Below, one piece after another: positions 21,101-27,908 of a stretch of 64,000 nucleotides of DNA. Position 1 is the first letter of the stretch. The number at the start of each line of letters is the position of its first letter. The stretch is from assembly GCF_002836515.1 (NCBI RefSeq), contig NZ_PJBC01000002.1, positions 62,001 to 126,000 of the forward strand. The letters run 5' to 3'. A program made the translations under genes and the position numbers. The notes beneath the pieces are model-generated. The model was not told the origin of the DNA. It did not search any database and saw nothing but the letters and a program-made list of their open reading frames with translations. Origin of the DNA: Pseudomonas sp. Choline-02u-1. GTDB taxonomy: Bacteria > Pseudomonadota > Gammaproteobacteria > Pseudomonadales > Pseudomonadaceae.

Positions 21101-24100
21101 GCAAGCCTGGCGGTATTCCACGGCGTGGTGCCGCCGAACCTTGGTTTTGCCCGGATCAATCCGCAGATCGACCTCGCCAATTCGCCGTTTTACATCCCGA
21201 CCGCAGCGCGGCCATGGCCAGCAGGGCGGCGGCGTTTGGCGGGGGTCAGCAGCTTTGGCATCGGTGGCACGAATGCGCATGTGATCGTGGGGGCCGCGCA
21301 GCAGGAGCGAGTGCTGGCTGAGGGCGTGTTGCCCTGCCTGATGATCTCGGCTCACAGCCGTTCGGCTTTGCTGTGCGATGTCGCGGCGATTGCAGGGTAT
21401 CTGAACGCCTTTCCCGAGCGTCACGAGGCGGTGCTGCGTCACCTGCAATCCGGACGTCGGCAACTGCGTTGGCGCTTGGCAATGGTGTATCGGCCGGGGG
21501 AAGCACTGCACACCTCCTTGATCAAGCAAGTGAGCGCATCCGGTGTCAGATTGAACGCCACCGGGCAATCGCCCCAAGCGCTGATCGACGCCTGGTATGA
21601 CGGTGCCACCATCGACTGGCCGCAGCACTCGGCGCCGCCGCCGTGGGATCTGCCGCCAGCGTCTTTCGATCTTGAAACCTTCCGCTTCCAGAGCGCCGTT
21701 GAAACTGAAAACGCAATAGCCGTTGAGCGAAAGCCCTTGGCCGATTGGTTCTACCAACGGCAGTGGTCCCGCGTGCAGCGTTTGCACGCTGAGGCGGTCA
21801 CGGAACGACGCGAAACGTTGGTCATTTGCAGTAACGACGCGCTCGACACGGCCGTGCTGGAGCGCCTGAACAACGTCTATCAGCGAGTGGTTCAGGTGCG
21901 CGCCGGTAATGGTTTCAAACGGCACACGCCGGATCATTTCGAACTCGACCCGCTGGATACCCCGACGCTGACTCGCCTGCTCGATGAGCTGGCCGTGCCT
22001 GCCTTGGGCGAACTCGACTGGGTGCACGCGTTACCGCTGTCGGTGACCGGGCCGGTCAATGAGCAAAGCCTGGTGGCAGCGCAATGGGCCGGTCTGGACA
22101 CCGTCAGCGCCTTGATGCAGGCCTGGGGACAGACCTCGCGAACCACGGCGTTGCGCCTGTGGCTGATGTCGTGGCAGGCCTGCCCGGTTGCGGGTGAGGT
22201 GCTGCGTCCCGAACTGGCGGCGCTGGCCGGCATCACCGAAGTGGTACCCCAGGAATACCCGGTACGCTGTCATTGGCTGGATTGGCCGACGCCGCGCATG
22301 GATACGCAGCAGCTGATGGCGTTGCTCGCGGCTTCGGCGTCCCTGCCACGGCGCATGGCGATTCGCGACGGTTACCTGTGGCAACCACGGCTGCTTGCCA
22401 GTCCGTTACCGGCCAGCGCTGCGCTGGCGAACAGGCTGCCCATGGACGGCACGTTTCTGATATTGGGCGGCACCGGCGGTATCGGTCGCACGTTGGCCGA
22501 GCACCTGCTGCAGGCGCCGCAACGACGCATCGTCGTGCTGTCACGCGGGGGTGAAATGCCAGCGGCGCTGGCGGCCTATGGCGGCCGGGTCGAGCACGTC
22601 CGGGCTGACATCGCCGACCTGACGCGCTGGCCTGCGGTGCTCGATCAACTGACCTGTCGCTACGGCCGCATGGCGGGAGTGGTTCACGCTGCAGGTGTCG
22701 GTGCGGGAAGCCTGATCCGCCAGCGTGATGCCCGGCAGTTGGGTGAAGCCATGGCGTCCAAGACCCGGGGCATGCTCGCGGTCGAGGCGCTGATCGAAGC
22801 GATGAGCCCCGGGTTTGTGCTGTATTGCTCATCGATGTCCGCGCTGTTCGGCGGCGCGGGGCACCTGGATTACGCGGCCGCCAGTGGCGTGCTCGACGGC
22901 TTCGCCCATTACCGTCCGAACGCCGCCGGCGACTGCGTGCGGCTGAGCATCAACTGGGACGTCTGGCGCGACATCGGCATGGCCACCGGCGCGGGCACTG
23001 GCGATGCCGCGCATCAGGGGCACCTGGCGGTCGGCATGACGGCGCAAGAGGGCTGTCGGGTTTTCGATCTGGCCATGGCGACGCAACTGCCACAACTGTT
23101 GATCTCGACCACCGGCATCGTTGCTGCACGGCGTTTCTATCCGGTTCGCCATGGCGCCGCCATTGCGCCGGTGGCTGCATCAACGGTGCTGGATCTGCCC
23201 AGCCGTCTGCATGAATGCCTGTGCCGATGGCTGGGGGTCAGCAGCCTCGATGAAGACGATTCGCTGTACGAGCTGGGGGCGGATTCGTTGACATTGCTGG
23301 ACCTGATCGATGAGTTGCAAGCGGCCACCGGCGTGGTGTTCCAGCTGTCGCAATTCAGTCACAAGGTCAGCCTGCGAGAAGTCCTGGCGTTGGTGGACGC
23401 GGCTGCAGTCGGTTTGACGTCGGCGGTGCCGGCAACCTGGGCCGACGCGGTGCAGATTGATCAATGGCACGCCGGTGCGGGGCGCGAGTGGCTGTACCTG
23501 ATTCACCCGGTGGGCGGTGATGTCCAGGCGTACCGAGCGCTGGTGTCGGCGCTGCACCCTGATCTGGGCGTGCGTGTGATTGCCGACCCGGCGTTGCGTC
23601 TTCCGGATTTGCCGAACATCGGCGTGACTGAGCGCGCGGCACTTTACTTGAAGGCCATCGAGGCCCGGGAAGCCAACCGCGGTGCCTGGCGCCTGGCTGG
23701 GTGGTCGTTTGGCGCCTGGGTGGCGCAGGCGATGTGCAGTCTCGTAGCGCCCTGCGGATTCAGGCAGCCGCTGCTGTACCTGATCGACCCGCCCGCGCCG
23801 GACGCCGGAGCGGAACTGGCGAGCATCGGTGCGCAGGCTATCGAGCAGGTTTTCCAGCGCGAGTTTGCCCAGCGCTGGCCCGATTCCCTCGACCGGGCAT
23901 TGCCCGAAGACCGGCAAGCCTATTTGCAACACCTGACCCGTTGCTGCCAGCACAACATCGCCAGCATGCAGACCTTTCAGCCACCGGCGTTGGCGAACAC
24001 CTGCGTGCGCATCTTCAGCGCCGCTCAAGCCAACCCCTACAGCGTGGGCGAGGCCTGGAACGCCGCAGACCTGAAACAGGCCTGGCAGGACTTGCTCCCG

Positions 24101-24226
24101 CAGTTGCTCAGCTGGCAGCGGCTGGACACCGATCACTACGGCATCGTTGCAGGGCCATGGGCGCAGGTGATTGCCGACATTATCAGCACCGATACGCAAC
24201 CCGAAGAGGGCAATCAGCATGAGTGA
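15137..24226 (+). CDS. Hybrid NRPS/PKS without acyltransferase (3029 aa)
   Basis: Domain order: A1 (1-500, no preceding C or docking domain, so a loading module); T (Ser546); C (595-1030, HHIIVDG at 729-735); A2 (1040-1540); T (Ser1590); KS (1645-2055) with Cys1802 in AACGSS, His1938 in EAHGTGT and His1976 in KSQIGHLG; a 380-residue stretch with no AT active site (no GHSxG); KR (about 2435-2620; GGTGGIG, Tyr2579); T (Ser2717 in GADSL); TE (2775-3022, GWSFGAW, Ser2857). A1 pocket residues read about DAFFLGVTFK (Val/Ile-like); A2 reads DVQLVAHVVK (proline). The expected product is (Val/Ile)-Pro extended by one C2 unit and reduced to a beta-hydroxy acid, with malonyl loaded in trans. The end overlaps the MbtH gene by 8 bases. 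Confidence 0.93.
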   Translation: MNPQMLTLLAQFAAQVRRDPQALAVVDQQVRLSYSELASASERIARGLQARGVQPGESVALCMPRGWQWLAAILGALKVGAVVVPLDRASPAKRRDLILADAACVGLIAADESWAPATACWTANVDTLLDYPQQPLQPLADTFAEVSFLFYTSGTTGTPKAVEVGEKGVLRLTQTAGYIEIRPTDRFACLSNPAFDACSFELWAPLLNGGCCVMIADHDVLDAQRLAQVLEEERIDNLFMTVSLFNTLSADWPACFAGLRQLLIGGEQISAAAVRAWYAANPRSQCQIFNVYGPTECTTFALCYPIARDFGGASVPIGRPLPDTGVQVLDEQQRPVAAGEVGELYLSGSGVARGYRNRAEDTARSFVRLAELDGGAQIHYRTGDRVRINVEGLVEYIGRADRQVKVRGFRIEPGEVEQQILEHPLVLQAYVCTRRREAEDHQLLAFIVPREGLQYREFEAHLQARLAFYMLAHQVFLLERLPLTANGKIDRDALLAQPLSPWRPPVEPSDVEGSPALDWLLAQVRLLLGQPALNAHDDWLGSGGDSLKAMRLRSAIRTHWQREIAVATLLSEPFVALAEQLNGQQADVIYPPAPAVSHALRLPATAEQRRLWLMQQRTPTSTAYNVPLILHLAAGVDVSSLARAVEQLVERHPALRTAFVSGADGLDQVIAEQGTVCRTFETGHFTEETWRAFAALVFGTPFDLAMPTLFQAWLLPFADGSCRLLLNLHHIIVDGWSMNLLFDDLTQLYEDAVRRRVSPQPTPQLTTLEFGQWQRQWSVDPHYLGQREALARLHRQQEAPSSALMPMRAVSPPARLHRAPLGELRNAALDRFCSQQRLTRFEVLLSVFAWSLYALTGRERPRIASPVANRPLAQFEPMLGMLANTVLIPTSIDDTLALSEQLRRQTDTVREVLALQDVALADVVEDLRLSSDSQLFDFMFVLENTDYAVLARSGLQATLEFSEHLQAKCPLTLLVVGAECWWEYQCSYFDQAQMHTVHELLCRSLDLLLESPAATLDDLLTPYRRHLPVASEGSRDEPPFNTVADWFGHQVHCTPHAIALVAGQQQLSYGELDELSNTLAGALIERHPLPNPDNTPLHVVLFLDASVEHIVALLALAKLNLTAVPLDPGYPLAVQRQVLEQANPHCLLFSAATEAALGHLDAERFARYRVDLKCERRAFARAHHVGERALYTLFTSGSTGTPKGVQVSDRTLCNLLHWQRTEGQLPARSVTLQFSMLSFDVSFQEIFATLCGGGTYHLITPRWRQDAQALLAYLIEARIERLYLPCVALQHLAQTAVAQGTYPPALREVVTAGEQLLCTDALKTWFGGLPLATLFNHYGPTETHVVSAYRLPPTTADWPLRAPIGHAVGNARLLLVDEHDRPVPSGSRGYLLVAGPMVSRCYLGDPALNATRFVVLPQAEGDARLCYRTGDLAWADADGCLHYLGRDDQQIKLSGHRLELGQIEAALMQLPPVINAVVMVQAEPPGLIAYLQLDGEPAMAQTLDRQVAKQLPAHVRIDEYRRIDAWPRTPSGKIDRKALTGLGEALQRRRSVTPATALSPLEQQLSALFSAEIGRDIEPDQTFFEAGATSLGLMRLHARYNQELTHKVAIADLFEQVTVRSLAAHLSSTPSNPTERIRHADVGQQPMAIIGMAVNVAGAQNLEEFWAMVLGAELGIEHFEAAQGRVGARSQLAGMLDFDPEYFGISRQEARLMDPQQRHLLMACVQALQHAAITPSAEGPRIGLVASCGETTYFQQMLRETADGDLPDGFQMALHHDKDFLATKAAYHLNLTGPAMSVQAACGSSLIGVHLASALLRQGDSDVMLAAGVLIDPTLTDGYRHRSQHIFSSDGLCRPFSDDASGTIGASGYGVVVLKPLARARADGDRIYALIEASALNNDGRDKMSYTAPSVAGQSAVIGEALARAGLTGADIGYIEAHGTGTLLGDPVEVAALSKAFGDAPAVSCALASVKSQIGHLGAAAGVVGLIRASLAVFHGVVPPNLGFARINPQIDLANSPFYIPTAARPWPAGRRRLAGVSSFGIGGTNAHVIVGAAQQERVLAEGVLPCLMISAHSRSALLCDVAAIAGYLNAFPERHEAVLRHLQSGRRQLRWRLAMVYRPGEALHTSLIKQVSASGVRLNATGQSPQALIDAWYDGATIDWPQHSAPPPWDLPPASFDLETFRFQSAVETENAIAVERKPLADWFYQRQWSRVQRLHAEAVTERRETLVICSNDALDTAVLERLNNVYQRVVQVRAGNGFKRHTPDHFELDPLDTPTLTRLLDELAVPALGELDWVHALPLSVTGPVNEQSLVAAQWAGLDTVSALMQAWGQTSRTTALRLWLMSWQACPVAGEVLRPELAALAGITEVVPQEYPVRCHWLDWPTPRMDTQQLMALLAASASLPRRMAIRDGYLWQPRLLASPLPASAALANRLPMDGTFLILGGTGGIGRTLAEHLLQAPQRRIVVLSRGGEMPAALAAYGGRVEHVRADIADLTRWPAVLDQLTCRYGRMAGVVHAAGVGAGSLIRQRDARQLGEAMASKTRGMLAVEALIEAMSPGFVLYCSSMSALFGGAGHLDYAAASGVLDGFAHYRPNAAGDCVRLSINWDVWRDIGMATGAGTGDAAHQGHLAVGMTAQEGCRVFDLAMATQLPQLLISTTGIVAARRFYPVRHGAAIAPVAASTVLDLPSRLHECLCRWLGVSSLDEDDSLYELGADSLTLLDLIDELQAATGVVFQLSQFSHKVSLREVLALVDAAAVGLTSAVPATWADAVQIDQWHAGAGREWLYLIHPVGGDVQAYRALVSALHPDLGVRVIADPALRLPDLPNIGVTERAALYLKAIEAREANRGAWRLAGWSFGAWVAQAMCSLVAPCGFRQPLLYLIDPPAPDAGAELASIGAQAIEQVFQREFAQRWPDSLDRALPEDRQAYLQHLTRCCQHNIASMQTFQPPALANTCVRIFSAAQANPYSVGEAWNAADLKQAWQDLLPQLLSWQRLDTDHYGIVAGPWAQVIADIISTDTQPEEGNQHE

Positions 24227-24404
24227 CAGCAATCCGCAATTCGAGGTGGTTCGCAACGACGAAGGCCAGTATTCCCTCTGGCCGGTGGGCAAGCCGAGCG
24301 CCAATGGCTGGACGCAGGTGGGGCAACGCGGCGAACGACAGGCTTGCCTGGATTACATCGCAGAACACTGGACCGACATGCGGCCGCTTTCGCTTCAGGA
24401 GTGA
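24219..24404 (+). CDS. MbtH-like NRPS chaperone
   Basis: This 61-residue protein has the MbtH hallmarks: NDEGQYSLWPVGKPSANGW and, later, CLDYIAEHWTDMRP. MbtH-like proteins bind adenylation domains and are needed for folding or activity of many of them. The ATG at 24219 sits inside the end of the NRPS/PKS gene (ATGAGTGA), so translation is coupled and the partner is almost certainly one or more of the six adenylation domains upstream. The length is typical of the family. Confidence 0.95.
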   Translation: MSDSNPQFEVVRNDEGQYSLWPVGKPSANGWTQVGQRGERQACLDYIAEHWTDMRPLSLQE

Positions 24405-24463
24405 GCACTGTTGACCCACAGGGTCTGGTGCCTGGCCATCCAAATTAAAAAAGGTGAGGGAAC

Positions 24464-25333
24464 ATGGATCAATTGGCATTGAAAGCTATCGAGGGCATCG
24501 CGGGGCAATCCCGCGCGCCTTACCGCAGCATCACCCTGGACCGTCTCACGCCGATCATCGGCGCCGAAGTAGGCGGGATCGATCTGTCACAACCATTGAG
24601 TGAAGAGCAACTCACGGAAGTGCGCAGGGCCTTGCTGGAAAATCACGTGCTGGTCTTTCGCGATCAGCATCTGACAGTCGAACAGCACAAGGCTTTCGGC
24701 CGACTGTTTGGCGAGCTGCGGGCCTTGCCGGTGGAGGACATCGACGGCGATGACCCTGAGCTGGTCGTCATCCGCGCCAGCGCGAAATCGCGCTTCGTCG
24801 CCGGGGAAACCTGGCATTCCGACGGCACGGCGGATCTGGAACCGTCCATGGGCTCGATGCTCTACGTCAAGGAAACCCCGGCCATTGGTACGGGTGGCGA
24901 TACGCTGTTTGCCAATATGCACCTGGCGCTGGAAATGCTGTCGCCGGCCATGCAGCAGTTCCTCGGGGAGTTGACTGCGATCCACGACGGCGCGATTCCG
25001 TGGCAAGGCTTTCAGCCACCGGCCAACCTGCCCAGCACAGAACACCCAGTGGTGGTTCGCCACCCGGAAACCGGCCGCAAGTCACTGTTCGTGAACTCCG
25101 GTTTTACCTCGCACATCGTTCAGCTGTCTGGCGGCGAGAGCCAGACGCTGTTGAACATGCTGTTCGACCTGGTTGCGCGGGAACCGATCCTTAGTTGCCG
25201 GGTGCGCTGGGCGCCGAACACTCTGGTGTTCTGGGACAACCGCTGCACCCAGCACCACGCGGTCTGGGATTACTTCCCGCATTCGCGCTATGGCGAACGT
25301 GTGACGATCCTTGGCAAACAACCCCGCGCGTGA
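24464..25333 (+). CDS. TauD/TfdA-type Fe(II)/2-oxoglutarate dioxygenase
   Basis: The 289-residue protein has the facial triad expected of the family: H118-x-D120 (ETWHSDGTADLEP) and H264 (CTQHHAVWDYFP). R275 is spaced from H264 as the 2-oxoglutarate-binding arginine is in TauD. Family members couple 2OG decarboxylation to hydroxylation of taurine, herbicides or NRPS-bound and free amino acids. It is the last gene of the + strand cluster, 59 bases after mbtH with a good ribosome-binding site (GGTGAGGGA), so hydroxylation of an amino acid building block, plausibly proline, is more likely than taurine use. No tau transporter genes lie nearby. Confidence 0.88.
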   Translation: MDQLALKAIEGIAGQSRAPYRSITLDRLTPIIGAEVGGIDLSQPLSEEQLTEVRRALLENHVLVFRDQHLTVEQHKAFGRLFGELRALPVEDIDGDDPELVVIRASAKSRFVAGETWHSDGTADLEPSMGSMLYVKETPAIGTGGDTLFANMHLALEMLSPAMQQFLGELTAIHDGAIPWQGFQPPANLPSTEHPVVVRHPETGRKSLFVNSGFTSHIVQLSGGESQTLLNMLFDLVAREPILSCRVRWAPNTLVFWDNRCTQHHAVWDYFPHSRYGERVTILGKQPRA

Positions 25334-25387
25334 CCCCGCTATGGTCCTTGGCGCCAGCGAGATGGATCGCTTCGCCAAGGACAGCCA

Positions 25388-26632
25388 TCAAGCCGGGGGG
25401 GACGCTGGCACCAACTCGGGCTGGCTGGCGCGCAATACCCAATACCCCAACAACCCGATCGGAATGCAGGTCAGCGCCAATCCCCAGAACAATACCGCAC
25501 CACCGTACTGTGCAATCACCACCGCACCGAGTAACGGCGCCAGCGCTGAACCAAACCCCGCCAACATCGAAATCCCGATAAAGCTGCCGCGCATCCCCGG
25601 CGGCGCCAGGCGATCGATCAAGGTGCCGAACAGCGGCATCACAATGATCTCGGCAAAGGTTGCAAAGACCACGGCGAACAGCCAACCCGCCCACCATGCC
25701 TCGGTGTTCAGTGCTATCAGGGCGTGGGCAATCATCAGGCAGCCCAGCGCCACCAGATAGGCGGTTTTGTCGGCCAGGGCAATCAACCAGTTCATCAGCA
25801 ACAAGTGCACCACCAGCACCACGGCGGCGTTGGTGAAACTCATCATGGCGATGATGTGGTTGATGTCATCGACGCTCAGTTGCAGCAGGTAGAAGGTCAG
25901 AGGTTCGTCCATTTGTGCGTAGAGCAGCACCAGGAAAAAGTTGGCGACGATGATTGATAAAAACAACTGGCTGCGCAGCATCGCGCCGAAGATCTGCCGC
26001 AGCGGGGGGGAAGTGGTTTGCGTCAGTTGCGGGTTATGCAACCGTGCACGGTCCGCGTGGATGATCGTCAGGGCCAGCATGGCGCAGGCGCCTATGGCAA
26101 TGCAGAACACGCCGTCGCTTTGATGGTTGGCAAACCACAGGCCGATCAGCGGGCCGATTGCTGCCGCGCAATTGACCACGTAATAACGGATGTGGAACAG
26201 GAAGGTGCGCTGGGCGGCATCGACCGCGGTATCACTTAAGAGCATGCGCAGCAGAGGTTCGAGAATGCTCTGGGACACCGCCATGCCGATGATCGCCACG
26301 AAATAGCTGGTTTGCCCGGGTAACAGGCCCATAACCAGGTAACAGCTGGCACTCAGTGCGCACCCCAATAACATCAGATTGCGCGTATTGAAGCGGTCCC
26401 CCAGCAGGCCACTGAGTGGCGACAAGGCAATCGATATCACCGCGCCGAGAGCCAGTTGCGCGCCGATTTCAGTGATCGGCGTACCGAAGCGTTGGTTCAT
26501 CGCCACCGCAATGAATGGCCAGATCATGAACGAAGCGACGCGAGCCAGGCCAATGCCCAGCAACAGCCAGCGCGTCGGAGCGGGCAGGGCACGTAACGAG
26601 GCCAGTGTGCCGGTGGCGGGGCGCTGGTCCAT
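25388..26632 (-). CDS. MFS transporter, probable product exporter
   Basis: This 414-residue protein has about twelve hydrophobic helices. It carries a motif-A-like loop between helices 2 and 3 (SPLSGLLGDRFNTRNLM) and a cytoplasmic centre around residue 200. This is a drug-efflux type major facilitator. It faces the NRPS cluster tail to tail with a 54-base gap, and its ATG overlaps the stop of the GNAT gene upstream (TGATG), so the two are translated together. Export of the peptide is inferred from this position; the substrate is unknown. Confidence 0.85.
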   Translation of the reverse strand: MDQRPATGTLASLRALPAPTRWLLLGIGLARVASFMIWPFIAVAMNQRFGTPITEIGAQLALGAVISIALSPLSGLLGDRFNTRNLMLLGCALSASCYLVMGLLPGQTSYFVAIIGMAVSQSILEPLLRMLLSDTAVDAAQRTFLFHIRYYVVNCAAAIGPLIGLWFANHQSDGVFCIAIGACAMLALTIIHADRARLHNPQLTQTTSPPLRQIFGAMLRSQLFLSIIVANFFLVLLYAQMDEPLTFYLLQLSVDDINHIIAMMSFTNAAVVLVVHLLLMNWLIALADKTAYLVALGCLMIAHALIALNTEAWWAGWLFAVVFATFAEIIVMPLFGTLIDRLAPPGMRGSFIGISMLAGFGSALAPLLGAVVIAQYGGAVLFWGLALTCIPIGLLGYWVLRASQPELVPASPPA

Positions 26633-27147
26633 CAGCCCAGCCGAAGCTGATAGATCAGGTCGTCAAACCATTGATCACCAATCCGATAGGCCTGGGGCAC
26701 GCGGCGTTCAAATGTGAAACCGCATTTTTCCAGCACTTTGCACGAGGCGATATTGCCGTCGGTGACGGTCGACTCCAGCGACTCCAGGCCGATGGCCGCC
26801 GCGTAGTCGATGATCGCCTTGCGGGCCTCTGTGCCGAAGCCCTTTCCTTGGAACTCCGGTAGCAGCAGCGTGCCAACCTCGGCATGGCCGGGCGACAGAA
26901 TGCGCATCCCGCTGACGCCGAGTTCCTGCTTGCTGGCCTTGTCGATCACCACCAGACATAACCAGTGCTCGGACTGCGGCGTCCACGCGGGCAGGCGATG
27001 GTCGAAACCTTTGCGAATCTGTTCCTCGGCCAGCTCGCCGAATACGAATTGCATGGTCAGGGGTTCGGTGTGCAGCCTGACAAACAACGGCCAATCGGAC
27101 TCGACCATGGTCCGCAAATGCAACTGCTCGGTGTTCAACGCCAGCAT
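26632..27147 (-). CDS. GNAT acetyltransferase, RimJ/RimL type
   Basis: The 171-residue protein begins LNTEQLHLRTMVESDWPLFVRL and carries the acetyl-CoA loop as LLPEFQGKGFGTEA, followed by ESTVTDGNIASCKVLEKCGF, the standard ending of the RimJ/RimL branch. It transfers acetyl from acetyl-CoA to an amine. It shares TGATG with the MFS gene downstream. Acetylation as self-protection (as known for tabtoxin producers) is a reasonable inference next to an NRPS, but it could equally be an ordinary housekeeping N-acetyltransferase. Confidence 0.85.
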   Translation of the reverse strand: MLALNTEQLHLRTMVESDWPLFVRLHTEPLTMQFVFGELAEEQIRKGFDHRLPAWTPQSEHWLCLVVIDKASKQELGVSGMRILSPGHAEVGTLLLPEFQGKGFGTEARKAIIDYAAAIGLESLESTVTDGNIASCKVLEKCGFTFERRVPQAYRIGDQWFDDLIYQLRLG

Positions 27148-27361
27148 CCATTGCTCCTGATGTGATCAAAAAAGGACAGGGGTTTCAGGCGGCGGGGCTG
27201 GCTGCATGACACGAGGTTGATAGCTGCGCCGTGTTCCCTGTAAGCGCGCCAGCTTAAATTATCAGGTGATCGGTGGACATCGCGATTGCGTGCCGATTTG
27301 ATACACCAAGTGTTCCGGTTTATCGGGAAACGGTGTCGTGCACCTTCGCGCGCACCCTTTG

Positions 27362-27862
27362 TCAGGGTGAGGTGTTCGCGCTGTCTGGGGAGTTGTCGTA
27401 TGAAATCCGGTTGATGTACCAGATCGCCTCGCCGGTCGGGGTCTGCACGACGGCTTCGTCACCTTGCCCCTTCTTGAGCAGCGCCCGGGCCATCGGCGAG
27501 TCGATCGAAATGTAATCGTTGCGTCCGTAAATTTCGTCGTAACCCACCACTCGGAATTTTTTCAGCTCTCCTTCGTCATTTTCAACCTCGACCCAGGCGC
27601 CGAAAAATACCTTTCCTTCCTGCTCGGGGGAATAATCGACGACCCGGACGTCCTCCAGGCGCTTGCGCAGATATCTGATCCGTCGATCAATTTCTCGTAG
27701 CAGCTTTTTGTTGTACTGGTAATCGGCGTTTTCGCTACGGTCACCAAGTGACGCCGCCCACGCCACTTTCTGAGTGATCTCGGGCCGGTAGACCCGCCAC
27801 AAATGATCAAGCTCAGCCTTGAGGGTGTCGTAGCCGCCGCGAGTGATGATATTTGTGGCCAA
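27362..27862 (-). CDS. greB: Transcription elongation factor GreB
   Basis: GreB rescues backtracked RNA polymerase by stimulating transcript cleavage. The N-terminal coiled coil (ITQKVAWAASLGDRSENADY, then LLREIDRRIRYLRKRLED) contains the acidic D-x-x-E tip, and the C-terminal FKBP-like domain has YGRNDYISIDSPMARALLKK. I place the start at TTG 27862: the protein then begins (M)ATNIITRGG like known GreB proteins, and a strong AAGGA lies 7-8 bases upstream. An ATG at 27886 would add eight residues but has no such site. The C-terminal tail (YDNSPDSANTSP) is slightly extended. Confidence 0.92.
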   Translation of the reverse strand: MATNIITRGGYDTLKAELDHLWRVYRPEITQKVAWAASLGDRSENADYQYNKKLLREIDRRIRYLRKRLEDVRVVDYSPEQEGKVFFGAWVEVENDEGELKKFRVVGYDEIYGRNDYISIDSPMARALLKKGQGDEAVVQTPTGEAIWYINRISYDNSPDSANTSP

Positions 27863-27908
27863 GACGGCTTCCTTTGGATAAGTCATGCATGTTCAAGGGG
27901 CGAGTCTA

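Noticed and set aside
22050..22440. Cryptic acyltransferase domain between KS and KR
   Set aside because: No GHSxG or second AT motif could be seen; the sequence looks like linker plus the KR structural subdomain.
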